Shown here one piece after another: positions 38,717 to 51,200 of a DNA stretch of 64,000 bases; the stretch's first letter is position 1, and every line of letters begins with the position of its first letter. A program made the position numbers and the translations under genes. The notes beneath the pieces are model-generated. The model did not search any database, had not been told where the DNA came from, and saw nothing but the letters and a program-made list of their open reading frames with translations. Source of the stretch: Cucumis sativus (taxonomy: Eukaryota > Streptophyta > Magnoliopsida > Cucurbitales > Cucurbitaceae); assembly GCF_000004075.3 (NCBI RefSeq), contig NC_026657.2, positions 1,364,001 through 1,428,000 of the forward strand, given 5' to 3'.

Positions 38717-38788
38717 AGGGCCCAACCGGGTTCGAACCGGTGACCTCTTGATCTGCAGTCAAATGCTCTACCACTGAGCTATAGACCC
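38717..38788 (-). tRNA. tRNA-Cys (GCA)
   Basis: The 72-nt minus-strand sequence folds as a tRNA. The acceptor GGGTCTA pairs with TGGGCCC and the discriminator is T (U73, a Cys identity base). Box A is TAGCTCAGTGG, the anticodon loop is CTGCAGA with GCA, and box B is GGTTCGAACC. No intron. A TTTT pol III terminator follows directly, and CAA-type motifs lie just upstream, as in plant tRNA genes. Identical to the copy at 41799-41870. Confidence 0.97.
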
Positions 38789-39011
38789 AATTTTGGTTAA
38801 AAATCTAATTCTTACATTCATATATATTATGTAAAGTTTGATTCTCAGAATATGCAAAACGATGAAGTGGGTGGGGTCGATGCAAAACGAAAGGCAAATT
38901 GATTGGATTGAATTGGCGCCGAGAGAAAAAAATGGGTCAGAAAAATTTTAGAGATAAGGTGATGTTTTTTTCTTCAAAATCCCACTTTGGAATTGAAATG
39001 AATGTGAATCA
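38789..39011. promoter_or_regulatory. Presumed promoter/leader of the TLDc gene
   Basis: Short AT-rich spacer that becomes GC-richer from about 38860. The tRNA-Cys gene upstream on the opposite strand is head-to-head with the TLDc gene, with only 223 bp between them. No clear TATA box was identified. Confidence 0.35.
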
Positions 39012-40867
39012 ATGGCTTCTTGCATCTTCAACAGTGTATTTTACAGGTTGAAGACGACCCCCAGCTGTTCATTTGGCAAATGGAATTGGAACTTTGGCAA
39101 TGGCAACAAGAAACAAGACAAACCCCAAATCAAATACCATGATATTGTTCTTCCATTCCCTCTTTCTCTCCTTGAAAAAACATTCTTGAAACGTATTGTT
39201 CTTCCATTCCCTGAGTTTGATTGTTCTTGAATGTTAGTCTATGGCTTCCTGTTGTGTAATCTGTTGTCTCTACTGGGAAAGTTTTCATCAAAATTAGGTT
39301 CCATTTTTGTTATATAATGCTTTAGATTCTCTAGTTTTATGAAGATATGTAAGGCATGTTTGGGAGTGATTTTGAAAATGTTGGAACTCACTTTTTCGGA
39401 TTCAAAATCAATTTTGAGTGAATAAAGATGTGTTTTTACAGCGATTTGTACTATTTCAAAATCACTCTCCTTAACATGCCCTTAGTCACTTTGTTGGTTT
39501 ACTGACGCACATATTTCTTGAAAGGTGTTTTTGTCTCCATTGTTGGAACTTTTGTTTGAATGTTCTGTGCTTTGTCTTTGTTATTTTCTTTTACTTTTTT
39601 TTTTTTTTTTTTTTTGAAGTTGCATTTTCTTACTTTGTTAATTAGTTTTCTTGTACAGGTTTAGTAGAAAAACAATTTTAACATATTGGCAGTTATTATA
39701 ATGCCATTGTTGATCAAACCCATCGAGTTTTTTAGTTTCTGAGACTGAGAAATCAAGGCTATAATCTTTTCTTGAGCCCTGATCATGTTTTGTTAAGGGA
39801 CCATTTTTTTCCTTCTCAAAACTACTTTTTTGGAACTTTAATTAGGAAGTGACTTTATATTTTGAAGCATAGGGTAACTTGTGGGAAACCGTAACAGAAT
39901 CAATCTTTGTTGTTACGTACAGAATAAATGAAGTGTTTCGAGGTACCTGGATCCACCCTTCTTGAGATATCTCTCAAGTCCTAATTCATTCACCAAAATA
40001 ATATCTACCTACTCCTTACCACTCCCACTATTTATAACCTAATACCATAGTAATCTCCCTAACTAATAATTAACAATATACCCTTACAATAATCTAATAA
40101 AATTTTGGGGAAAAGCACAATGAGATGATGGTTTTTTTACTTTTCCCCTTCATCCCTACTCATCGGAACATTGCACTAGTTTTAGAGTTCTCTTTAGTTG
40201 GATTTCAGGGTGCATGTTGTTGGAATTGTTTAGTTCATATGATGTTGTATTAATCTTGATTGTAGTGTTGTAAGAAACAATCATCAAAATATGGATCACA
40301 TCAATATAGACTCATTTGTATTTGTACTATCAAAAATATTTTCCAGGTAAAGAACTCAAATGCTGCTATAAGGCCACATCAGATGGATTCAGCGCTACCG
40401 ATTTCCACGCGTGTTGCGACTTCAAGGGACCATGTGTCATAATTGGCTACACAGACAAATCCTTCAAGTTTGGTGCATTCAATCCTGAGGGCTACAGAAG
40501 CACAGATGACTACTACGACACTTTTGATGCATTCCTCTTCTATTGGAAAGACAATGAGGATGATGATCCCATCATCTTGCCCAAGGTTGGGGGTAGTGGT
40601 GCAGCGCTATTCGATTACGCGAGGGGCGGGCCACAGTTTGGGGCTGATGGATTGCTCATTGGCCCTCCTTTGGCACCTGTAATGGGTGGCTTTGCTGGGC
40701 CAGACACGAACTCGGGCGTCGGGGACCTAAGGCAAGCGAGGTCTCGGCTTGGACTATCTTATGCCAAGAGAAAAGATGGGAAGGACTCCATTTTTGGAGA
40801 TGAAAATAGAGCTGTTGTTGCTGAAGTGCAGGTCTTTTGTAGCCCTCAAATAGCAAGCTTGTATTGA
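39012..40867 (+). CDS. TLDc-domain protein
   Basis: Two exons: 39012-39192 and 40347-40867 (GT at 39193, AG at 40345-40346, phase 1), giving 233 aa. Residues of about 46-155 carry the TLDc core: [34 protein letters not shown] and DAFLFYW, followed by a Gly-rich plant-specific part ([20 protein letters not shown]) and the C-terminus [10 protein letters not shown]. The N-terminal 40 residues are basic and Asn/Gly-rich; a targeting role is possible but unproven. Family knowledge: animal TLDc proteins such as OXR1 and TLDC2 protect against oxidative stress and act on V-ATPase. The plant branch (Arabidopsis At1g32520 is the one I recall) has no firm function. The junction makes Arg61 where I recall Gly in relatives. 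An apparent start at 40316 is intron read-through. Intron 1 contains a MITE. Confidence 0.87.
39353..39482. mobile_element. MITE in TLDc intron 1
   Basis: About 130 bp bounded by imperfect inverted repeats: GGCATGTTTGGGAGTGATTT on the left and the complement of AAATCACTCTCCTTAACATG with GCCC on the right, about 25 bp long with small gaps. The interior is AT-rich and non-coding. Flanking TAA/TTA could be the remains of a 3-bp target duplication. Superfamily not certain. Confidence 0.55.
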
Positions 40868-41798
40868 AAGTGGAATGAGCAAGCAGCCTCTAAAGGTGTT
40901 TTGCATTTGATGGTTATGTATATTCCTATTGCCATGGAACTTTGTTCATTGATTCTTTGTTCTTACAGAAATAATAGTGAATCGTTCAAATTATGAGGAC
41001 AAAGCCCTAGTTCGTAAACATAGTAAGATAATATAATATAACGTACTAGTTTTATTTTATTCTAAAAATTTGCCTGGTTTCTATAGGTCGTCAAACTCTT
41101 AATTTTGTGTTCAATATGTCTATTAAATTTTGACTATAAGGTTATGTAATAACATATTAAACAGTATTAAAATTATTTGTTGTATTATATATAAATTTAA
41201 AGTTTGTGTCTTAAAATTTTCAACGCAAGATTGACGTTTGATGATCAATTAGGCATATAGATTTGTAAGTCAAAGAACATATTAGATTTCTTCAATAGTT
41301 AAGTGTACAAATGCAATATAGAAAAAAAATGGTCTAAATTTATAACTTATTCTAGTTTTGTTAAGATTCAATATTGTTATACAATTGCATGAATGAAAGG
41401 TTTGAAGTTCCAACTTCCAACTTCAAGGAAGAAAACAAGTAAGAAATGCAAACATAGTTTGAATCTACGTTTGTTTTTATACTATTTCAAATTTTAACGA
41501 AGAAAAACGAAAAATTGGTTCCTACCTTTTATTATGCAATCAACTAAAATGAGTTTAAAATCTTAAAAAGTGACTAAGAAAGTCCAACTTAGGTGTATAA
41601 GTAAAGAAGAAAAGAGAAAAAGGAAAAAGAAAAGTTGAACTTATGAAAAGACCATCCTATAGATTCTCTTTTGAATTTCAAACTGATTGAACCAAAAAGG
41701 AAAACCAAAGTATCAAACTACTCTTTTTCTCTTTAAAGGTTAAGAAAATTCAAACAAAACTAGTGAAAATTTCCAACAAATAAAAAGACTAAAAAAAA
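40868..41798. other. TLDc 3-prime region and AT-rich spacer
   Basis: Carries the TLDc 3-prime untranslated region (to about 41050) and AT-rich sequence without a supported gene. Confidence 0.6.
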
Positions 41799-41870
41799 AG
41801 GGCCCAACCGGGTTCGAACCGGTGACCTCTTGATCTGCAGTCAAATGCTCTACCACTGAGCTATAGACCC
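41799..41870 (-). tRNA. tRNA-Cys (GCA), second copy
   Basis: Base-for-base identical to the tRNA at 38717-38788 over the mature 72 nt, including U73, anticodon GCA and consensus A and B boxes. It is followed by a run of nine T on the minus strand, a strong pol III terminator. The upstream flank has CAAAA, and flanks outside the gene differ from the first copy, so the shared block is confined to about the tRNA itself. Confidence 0.97.
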
Positions 41871-42316
41871 CTTTTGATCAATTCATTGCTAAATAAATTA
41901 TTTATTAATTAGATAGACACTAGTAGCCAATGATGGAGTATCCGCTTTTAAAATTACAACATTAATTACTTCCAAGATAAGATTGTACGAGACAAAACCT
42001 AGACCATCTTTAAACAAAAAAACCTTTAATACAATGTATAGTCGAATCGATAACTATCTCTACAAATTATACTATTAGTTAATAGATCCAAATGAACACA
42101 ATTCTTTGCATTACAAATTTTTATGAAAGTTGAAAGTCTTAAATTTAAATTAATTTAGAAGTTAGAAGAACAAATTCTGAAAGTTTTGGGTTGGCAGTGG
42201 CAACGGGTGCTGTGCTGCGTCCCTTTTGGCTTTGATATTTTGTATTGGGGAATTGGGATAAGGCCACTGCGGTCAGCTTCTCCTTCAGATTTTTCTTTCT
42301 CCAACCTCTCTCTCCC
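41871..42316. promoter_or_regulatory. Presumed promoter/leader of the PPR-SMR gene
   Basis: AT-rich to about 42170, then GC-richer. The PPR coding frame is open without a stop back to an upstream Met at 42245, but the region 42245-42316 reads as leader. The short minus-strand open frame 42145-42603 is the shadow of this region. Confidence 0.4.
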
Positions 42317-44449
42317 ATGGCGGTTCCTCTTTCTTCCTCTCTCGACCTCAAGCTCAAACCAACACCCATCTTCTTCACTTCCCCTCTCCGCCGGAAGAAT
42401 GTTACCAAACGATTAACACTCCTCTGTTCCTCTTCCAAATCCCCACGAAAGCCTTCTTCAGTTTCATCACAATCGGTTGACAACAAAAACCCTTCTCTAT
42501 CCGAGCAGCTCAAGAATCTCTCCACAACCACACTTTCCAATGCACCCAACGACGAAACCCGTCTCTTATCTAAGCCTAAATCCACTTGGGTTAACCCCAC
42601 CAAACCTAAACGCTCTGTTCTATCTCTCCAGAGACAAAAGCGTTCTTCTTACTCTTATAACCCCAAGATGCGAGACCTTAAATCCTTTGCCCATAAGCTC
42701 AATGCCTGTGATTCCTCTGATGACGCTTCTTTCATTGCGGCTCTTGAGGAAATTCCTCACCCACCCACTAAAGAAAATGCCCTTCTCATTCTCAATAGCT
42801 TGAGGCCGTGGCAGAAAACCCATTTGTTCTTCAATTGGATTAAGTCCCAGAATTTGTTTCCTATGGAGACTATCTTCTACAATGTGGCTATGAAGTCTTT
42901 GAGGTATGGTAGGCAGTTTCAACTTATTGAAGATCTTGCTAACGAGATGATTAGCGCTGGGATTGAGCTTGATAACATTACTTATTCTACTATTATTACT
43001 TGTGCTAAAAAGTGTAGTAGGTTTGATAAGGCAATGGAGTGGTTTGAGAGAATGTATAAAACTGGTTTGATGCCTGATGAGGTTACTTACTCTGCTATTT
43101 TAGATGTTTATGCTAATTTAGGGAAAGTTGAGGAGGTTCTTAGTTTGTATGAAAGAGGGAGAGCTAGTGGTTGGACGCCTGATCCTTATACATTTTCTGT
43201 GTTGGGAAAGATGTTTGGAGAGGCAGGGGATTATGATGGGATTATGTATGTTTTGCAAGAAATGAAATCTATTGAGATGCAGCCTAATCTTGTTGTGTAT
43301 AACACTTTGTTGGATGCAATGGGGAAGGCTGGGAAACCTGGTTTCGCAAGAAGTTTGTTCGACGAAATGGTTGAATCGGGGATAACGCCAAATGAGAAGA
43401 CATTGACTGCTCTGGTTAAGATTTATGGAAAGGCAAGGTGGGCAAGAGATGCTTTAGACTTGTGGGAGCGGATGAGATCGAATGGGTGGCCGATGGATTT
43501 CATTTTGTATAATACATTATTGAATATGTGTGCTGATCTTGGTTTGGAGGAGGAAGCTGAGACGCTCTTTGAAGAGATGAAGAAGTCAAAGCATTCTAGG
43601 CCAGATAGTTGGAGCTACACAGCAATGTTGAATATATATGGTAGTGGAGGTAATGTGAAAAGATCCATGGAGTTGTTCGAAGAAATGCTCGAGTTGGGTG
43701 TTGAGATTAACGTGATGTGTTGCACTTGTTTGATTCAATGCTTGGGGAAATCTGGGAGAATCGATGATCTAGTTCGAGTTTTCAATGTTTCAGTACAAAA
43801 AGGGATTAAGCCAGACGATAGGCTTTGTGGTTGCTTGTTGTCTGTTCTGTCCTTGTGTTACAATAGTGAAGATATTAACAAGGTATTCACTTGTCTACAA
43901 CAAGCTAACCCTAAGTTAGTTTCCTTCATAAATCTTCTGCAACAAAACGACATTACCTTTGAAGTTGTCAAAAACGAATTCAGAAACATTCTCGGTGAGA
44001 CAGCCCCTGAAGCTCGACGTCCTTTCTGCAATTGCTTGATTGATATATGTCGAAACCAAAATCTTCGCGAGAGAGCTCATGAATTGCTCTACTTGGGAAG
44101 TTTATATGGATTGTACCCAGGCCTACACAACAAAACTGAGACCGAATGGTGCCTGGATGTTCGATCTCTGTCAGTAGGTGCAGCTCAAACTGCACTTGAA
44201 GAATGGATGATAACTCTATCAAAAATCGTACAACGAGAAGAAGCATTACCTGAATTGTTATCAGCTCAAACCGGAGCAGGAACTCACAGGTTTTCTCAAG
44301 GACTAGCCAATTCATTTGCTTCTCATGTAGACAAACTTGCTGCTCCATTTCAACTGCGAGAAGATCGAGCTGGTTGGTTTGTAGCCACAAGGGAGGATTT
44401 AGTTACATGGGTGCATTCAAGAGTACCATCTGTGGCTGCCACAGCTTAA
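42317..44449 (+). CDS. SOT1: Plastid PPR-SMR protein, SOT1-like
   Basis: Intronless, 710 aa from MAVPLSSSLDLKL; the Arabidopsis relative (At5g46580) is about 711 aa. An in-frame Met at 42245 is not used because the 42317 start gives a normal Ser/Pro-rich plastid transit peptide (about residues 1-60). Roughly ten P-type PPR motifs run from about 175 to 530, each with the FYN, TYS or VYN helix start. A C-terminal SMR domain begins near 605 with LDVR (613-616), SLSVGAA and later TGAGTHRF (652-659). Family knowledge: SOT1 binds the 23S-4.5S rRNA precursor in chloroplasts and its SMR domain cuts RNA; loss gives pale leaves and slowed plastid translation. The LDVR and GxGTH elements are intact here, so endonuclease activity is expected. 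The match over the whole length makes this a confident ortholog call. Confidence 0.95.
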   Translation: MAVPLSSSLDLKLKPTPIFFTSPLRRKNVTKRLTLLCSSSKSPRKPSSVSSQSVDNKNPSLSEQLKNLSTTTLSNAPNDETRLLSKPKSTWVNPTKPKRSVLSLQRQKRSSYSYNPKMRDLKSFAHKLNACDSSDDASFIAALEEIPHPPTKENALLILNSLRPWQKTHLFFNWIKSQNLFPMETIFYNVAMKSLRYGRQFQLIEDLANEMISAGIELDNITYSTIITCAKKCSRFDKAMEWFERMYKTGLMPDEVTYSAILDVYANLGKVEEVLSLYERGRASGWTPDPYTFSVLGKMFGEAGDYDGIMYVLQEMKSIEMQPNLVVYNTLLDAMGKAGKPGFARSLFDEMVESGITPNEKTLTALVKIYGKARWARDALDLWERMRSNGWPMDFILYNTLLNMCADLGLEEEAETLFEEMKKSKHSRPDSWSYTAMLNIYGSGGNVKRSMELFEEMLELGVEINVMCCTCLIQCLGKSGRIDDLVRVFNVSVQKGIKPDDRLCGCLLSVLSLCYNSEDINKVFTCLQQANPKLVSFINLLQQNDITFEVVKNEFRNILGETAPEARRPFCNCLIDICRNQNLRERAHELLYLGSLYGLYPGLHNKTETEWCLDVRSLSVGAAQTALEEWMITLSKIVQREEALPELLSAQTGAGTHRFSQGLANSFASHVDKLAAPFQLREDRAGWFVATREDLVTWVHSRVPSVAATA

Positions 44450-45297
44450 CCAGCCATGGATTTGGCTTCTTTTAGTTACCTTTCATAACTATTCACTACA
44501 ATGTACGAGTTCATGCAAAATATTGTACTTCTCAAAAGTATAGAATAGAGTTATTTTACTTCAGTGTTAGACTTTCTTCTGCTTGAATTTTGCTTGTAAA
44601 ACGATATAATTGTAGAGAGAAACACAAAAGCCTTCATAGGCATAGGAACAGAGAAAACTTGTAGAAGGATAAAATTTCCAACTCTATAATCCGCAGTGGT
44701 GGAATCCACCGTACAAGGGACTGCTCAATTTCAGCAAGTAAAATTATACCCCCACCAATTTACAAGCACATTTTTTTCCTTTCTTTTTGTTTCTTTTTCC
44801 TTCTTTTTTTTTTTTTTTTTTTTTTTTGCCCTAAAATGAGAAAAGAAAAAAAAAAGGCACCAAGAATGACAAGTGCCTGTACCCTATGCAAAAATGCTGT
44901 CCTCTTCCTTAGAGAATGTGTCTAAAACAGGAAGGAAACAACAGATAACAAATAGAAAATGAAAGAGAAGTTAAAATTTTCCTTTTTTCTTGTTTTCTAA
45001 AATGATTCTTGTACCAAAAGCCCCATTTTCCAATTGCTTACTTTCATCCTCCAACCAAATTGTGCCATCTACTTGCACCTTTGGGAACCTGCATCCAACA
45101 GTAGCCCTGTGTTGATGTCGATATCATCTGAATTCACTCAATTTCTTAAGGCTGGCTTGCTCTTTGAGATGTTAAAAAACCTAAGGCAATCCATGAAATA
45201 TGGGTTGGTTGCAAGTTTATACAACTCGCAGAGCGCCATCTAGGTCGAATGCATGAATGTCGTCGTTTCACTTTGACCATTGATTTACAGTAGTTTT
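44450..45297. other. Convergent 3-prime regions of the PPR-SMR and PLL1 genes
   Basis: The two genes converge with about 850 bp between their stop codons. A poly-T tract of roughly 20 lies at 44806-44827. No additional gene is seen; the open frame at 45034-45243 lacks family features. Confidence 0.6.
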
Positions 45298-48200
45298 TCA
45301 AAGATATTTTCCTGAGGATTTCCAGATTCTTCCTTCAAGTGAAATCACCATAACAGTAACATCATCATGATACTTTCTTCGATCCCCCTGTGGGATGTCC
45401 AACAATTCATGAAAATCCATTCCTGCAAAAAAAGCATAAACATTGAGACTTGACCCTGAATGAGAAGAGAACTGACCTTAGAAAAGAAATCACTGTAAAA
45501 GAACATAATCATTAAGAACGCAATAAATGAACCATCATTACAATTCACAACATAGCTAAAGTTAAATAAAGATTTAATCCACCTGGGAAGAAATAGCTTC
45601 AGAAAGGGATAAGTTCGTTTAGAAGTCTCAGGAGCATACATTATGAAGATCGTGTTTTTATACCCAGCAGTGGACAATTCATTTAGTTGAGGCATTTAAC
45701 AAGATAGTAAAAGTGTTTTTAAAAAAAAAGTTAAATACTCCAAAGACACTGTTTAGCAATGAAGCTTTTGTTTTCATTCCGCTAGGGAAAGTTTCTTTAA
45801 AAAAATCTCTCTAAGCATTCCCAAACATGCCAAGGAAACTATTCTAGATCCAGCACTAGAAGACTGAAGAAGACTAGCTGCAAAGGGTATTTAATTCTGA
45901 ATTAAGCCAAGCTTCGGAGACTGAGTTAAGTCCTCAACAATAGAAGCATAAAATCATCATACATTGGAAGCACTAAGAATTAGTCTGGTCATAATCATAG
46001 CTGGAAAAACTAGTATTGATCAATTTTCTAGAATGTGTATCCTGAAGCAGCGATTCTTGGAAGGTAAATTATAGAGTTTCATCCTACAATTAGATTGAAG
46101 ATACTCGAAGGGAAACCAATAAATTATCTTTGATTTGTATCCTTTTGGTACATCTATTATAGAACAGGGAATCCAGATCAAATATAGAAGAAAGAAAATA
46201 ACATGCTCCGAGTTATTAATGAAAACAAAAAGCAAAATTTCGCATGGCATAAGATATAGAAACTACCTGCTTTTCTAGCTGCACGGCAAAGAAGCTCCTC
46301 TATCAAGTGCTGTGCAGGGTCTCCATCTGGAAACTTCTCCATAAAGTTCTCAACATAAGAAACCACTTCTTGATTGGTTAGATATTGATACAATCCATCA
46401 GATGAGAGCACTATGAACTGATCCGTAGGGCAGAGTCTATGGTGACGAAGTGATGGCAAGCATGATAAATATGGTGCAGTACCAATATACTCATTCCGAA
46501 ACATTTCCAGTAATGCATCATTCAGCTTTGGCTGCAGAAAAATTGAAAGCAGCACCACATTGTAAGTTCAAAACAATTGGATATGGCGGTTAACAATAAT
46601 GGAGCAAAATTACAAAGGAAAAAGAAAAAAAGAAACCAATCCCATCATGAAACACAAAATTATGCATGGACTGCCACTCAAAGACATGCTTTTTTCTTGC
46701 TTATAAGAAACTAAGTTTTCATTGAGACATCTGAAAGAATACAGAAGGCATACAAAAGGAGCTTGAACCTAAAAAAAGAATTTCAAATCCAAAGGAATAA
46801 TAGTGGACTGACAATCACAAAAGGACTTTGATACTGTCGCACGCGATAGAGACCAATATAAAAATATGCAGAGAAATGCAAAAGCCTAAGTTGACTATTC
46901 TAGTCACGTGGATTTTGTCCAGCCAAAATCCGGAATGAAAAAATTGAAGAGGAGAAATGCATCAAAGTGAATAATAATATTGGTGGTACATGAAATGAAA
47001 AATAAATAAAAACTAACTCATGGTAGTTTAAACCTTAAAACTTTAAAGAGTTTTGAGTGAGAAAAATATACTATAAGATATATACAGGTACAAGAAAAAC
47101 ACACCACATAGTGACATAGGAAAGAGATCGCAAGGATCACTTCTTTGACCTCTATATCAATGATAAAATAAAGGAAAAAAAACATTTTCGGTGCTTGAAG
47201 TTTGAATTTCATAGCATTTTGATCAAGTCCTAAATCCAATATTTTAATACTTGAGGTTTGGGAAAATGGTTTATTTGATCTCAACCGTCAATTTTTTGTC
47301 CCTATGGTTGACGGAATCTGGTGAGTCACTATTTTCACTAAAGAAAATACAACTTTTTTCTCCCTCCCATCCATGCCCATCACCCCATTTTCTTCTTTCC
47401 TTTCCTTCCTTCCTTCCTTCCTTCCTACCTTCCTTCCTCTCTTATTTTTTTCTTCAATCTTCCTTCTCCTTTCTCTCCTAAATCTCTTGGTTAATAATAT
47501 ATTTATTTACTTATTATTATTTGTGTAAACATGGGAAGGAGAAACCACGGATGATGGGAGGAAGATAGAAGAGAGTGGTGGGAAATAGAAGAGAAAGGGA
47601 AAAAGGAGATTATTATTTTCAAGTTTGAAGCTACCAAACCTAAAACTCAAGGACCAAAAGTATATATTTCTTTTCTAAAAATAGAAGTTCTATAATAAAT
47701 GTTGGTACTCCTACTTGACAAAAGTGGCAAACGCTAGTTGATCCATCATGTCCCTCCATCTCCCCAAGTCTTTATAGACCAATAACATCAATAACACAAA
47801 TTTACCCACCGTCCTTATTAACTTAGGATCCGACCAGCCATGTGAATTACTTCCAATCATCCACACTACCAAATATACTTTCTATACACATAAAATGAAT
47901 AGCTATATTACTACTTGTTCCCACAGCTTTGAACAAATTAACTTTATAAATTAAAGTAATTTTTATCTGTCAGCAAATGACCAAAATAGTTCCTATTTTA
48001 GAAATTAGGTTACATGACAGTGTAAATAAAATATGTCAAGAGAAACAGAGGATTATTTCTTGAAGTTTATACACAACACAGAAGAAAGAAATAACAGCCG
48101 AAAGGTTGATTGTTGATTCAATTTGAAGTAATTAAATCAAGCAGCAAAAAAACTTCTAGAAAGCGGAAAATAAGCAAGTTTACCAAACTACAAACCTGTT

Positions 48201-51200
48201 TCAAAAATCCGGCACCAAATGCCCTTGTAACCTTTAGACGGCCCTTCACTCTATCGTTGACAATGCACTGTTTGTCATCAGGGTGCTCATTCTTTATTCT
48301 TCTTACTTCCTGACATGGCATGATCAAACTTATTTGAGTGCAGAGAAATAATAAATCAACTAATAAGTGTGACATATTTTATGATCGAAGATTTGTGTAT
48401 TAGTAGAAATGACATCTACTTATGCCTGCAAGACAAAATATTCTGTTATTGTATGGCTTTTTTACTACAAAACCCAAATTAAGACAAATCAGACAGCAAA
48501 AGATAATAAGAATAAATGCAAACAAACACAATAAACTACTATCAGTGCCTATGAAACACCAACTGTAAAGAAAATGAATTTGAAAGAAGCTTTTAAACAA
48601 GAACAGAAATAGGTCTTCTAAAATTATCCAGGACCACAGGCACTTCAGATGACCAAAAAACGTAATTTGAGAAAGAAGTTTCATTTCCAGCCATCAGCAA
48701 AAGTGGTTGAAAAGGAAAATTAAAATGAATTTTCTAAAACTATGCCAGACAATTAGAAAAAAAAATAGAAGTTCATTTGTTTTGATTAATCAGAGCGCAA
48801 GAAATCCAGACATGGTTGCTAGGGGTTTCAAATGGCTACTAGACGACAATTGATTAGAAACTATTCGATCTCTGGTGCATCATCCACTGGCAAGCGAGGG
48901 AAGGAGGAAAATAGACCAATGTCTTGGAAATTTGGAAAATATAAATATTTTTTTATAATAACATCAATGCTAATTCTCTGAGTTCCTCCTTTTCTGACAT
49001 ATGATATATCTAAATCCAAAAGAGTTCCCATCGTACTGTCCCAAAGCTAGTTTTTTGAGTTCCCACTTTCCAACATACGATATATCTTCTTTTTAATGAA
49101 AATACTACTTTCATTAATAAGAATGTTTGTTACAAAAAAAATGTCAAACAAAATTTAGACCAAATAAAAAAAAATCTAGCCACCAAAAAATACTTGTAAA
49201 TGACACATCTACATGCAAAAAGAGTTGCCAATTTGTGCATTTTGGGAGTCAGAAAGTCCTTAACAAAAGACGGACTGAACAAATTTTTCATGCAGGAATT
49301 TGAAGAAAGATGGACAAAAAATGAATCTACATGAGTAGAAGGAAAGAATAGCAAAGCAAGTACATTAACAAGAATGATGGTACTGAAAATATCATAAGCG
49401 GAAAAGAGTCAATCTTACTTCTTCAATGCTCGTACTATGATCGGTGGATAGCTGCAATGCAGTCAATCTTGTTGTCTGAGCCGAAGGTTGGTTCGTTGGA
49501 GTTATCTTCCCTTCACTCGTTGTAGACTCCTCAATTATACCCTCCATGCCCGTTCTTTTGTGGCCCTCCTCCTTCATGTCTTCACTAGGGCCAATTTCTT
49601 GTTGCTCATACTGTGCAACAATGGCACGGCTGTCACCCAAATTCATTACATACACATCTTCATCCCTCATTAACACAACCAGCAAGCAAGAACCCATCAA
49701 AGCAAGCTCTGGATTCGTATCAAGCAACTTATCTGTCATGTCCAAATATGCTAATTCAGTTATCTCAAGAGCCCGTGACAATGCCCCCAACACCAACTCA
49801 TGATCAATTAAACCTTCCTTTCTCCTCTTTCCACTTCGATATGATGTCTCCTCCACCCTATTCTCAGTCTCATCAGCCTTCTCTTTATCTCCTAAACCAT
49901 ACTTCCATGGGAACAAAGTCTTAACATGACCCTCCTTATGCTTTGACAACCCTTGTCTTAACTTGGACAATAACAACCACCTTCTACCAGCTACTGAACC
50001 TGCACTATTTACACTAAGCGCGTCATCAACAGAAAATGCAAATCTATCTGAACCTGAAAGATCAAGTCCGTCCTGTGTATCGTCCTCCGCTAAATACTCC
50101 CACAGGCGCCGCCTCCGCCTGTTCTCCGGTACATCCTCGGATTGAAACGTAACCCGCTTAGCCGATCCTCGATCAGCAGCCGGTTGTTCCACTTCCACTT
50201 CATTTCCAACTACTGAAATATTCCCATTAGTTTGAATGGTTTGACTAGAGGGTCTCGAGGATGGGTCGGCATTAGTTTCATTGACACGCACGCCGACCGT
50301 GCTCTCTCCCGCCACATTCGGAGGGTTGGAATTAGCAGCAGCCTCCTCATTATCGTCAATTTCCCAAAACAATCCCTGAAGCTCATTGAATACAGCTCTG
50401 TAAAGATTACCCATCAAGAATTCCGGCGCATCGGGGCCATTGAAGCCATCATAAATCCCAACGAACAACCACCCTTGCTCTTCCGATACAACCACATGTA
50501 CCCGATCCTCTCCAGCCTTCCCAAGCGCCCATTGAACATCACTCTCATTCCTCACCTCCGGCTCATCTCCCGCCGTCGAACTCTCCTTCCGACCAACAAA
50601 ATTCAACACCGGCACCACCCACGGACGCTTATCCGAAAAATTCCTCGTAAACGCCTTCCTAAACCCCGAAATGCCCTTCTTCCTCTTCTTCTTCACGTAC
50701 ATCCCACCAAGTGGAGCAGAGAAATGAACTCTCCCGCCACCACTACCACCACCGGCAGCAGCAGCAGCAGCAGCAGCATCGACATTAGCATCAAGTGGAC
50801 CAGACAACGCCCCACGCTCAATTGGACCAGAGAGAAAAAACCCACCTCGTTCCAAAGGTTCAGTCCCACCTCTAGGAACAGGCTGAAGTGGGAGAGCAGT
50901 AAAAGAAGAAGTACTCTCAAAACCATTCAAAATACTCCCTCTAACACCACAACCACCAGCAGAAGCACCAAGAGCAGTGTCAGTGGCATCGTCATAAACA
51001 GCATCAAGCATAAGAACAGATCTGGGAATAGAACTATTAGCACTGACAGAAGCACCAGAGATGGCTTTGAAAGCAGTCTCAGGGGGGCCAGTTCTAGTCC
51101 GAGTAGTAGTAGTAGGAAGTGAAGAAGGGTCGTGAGGAGGGGAAAAACGAAGGGACTGAGAAGGGGAAAGAAAGCGATCGGAATGAGAAGGAGAAAGGAA

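Noticed and set aside
40316-40346. Start of the TLDc protein at [11 protein letters not shown]
   Set aside because: These codons are intron read-through; the conserved N-terminal TLDc part lies in exon 1 at 39012-39192.
42145-42603. Minus-strand open frame of 152 codons
   Set aside because: It is antisense to the start of the PPR-SMR gene and reflects its codon bias.
43980-44390. Minus-strand open frame of 136 codons
   Set aside because: Antisense shadow of the SMR domain of the PPR gene.
50232-51122. Plus-strand open frame of 296 codons
   Set aside because: It is antisense to PLL1 exon 1, full of Ser/Arg/Thr runs that mirror the real gene; no independent motifs.
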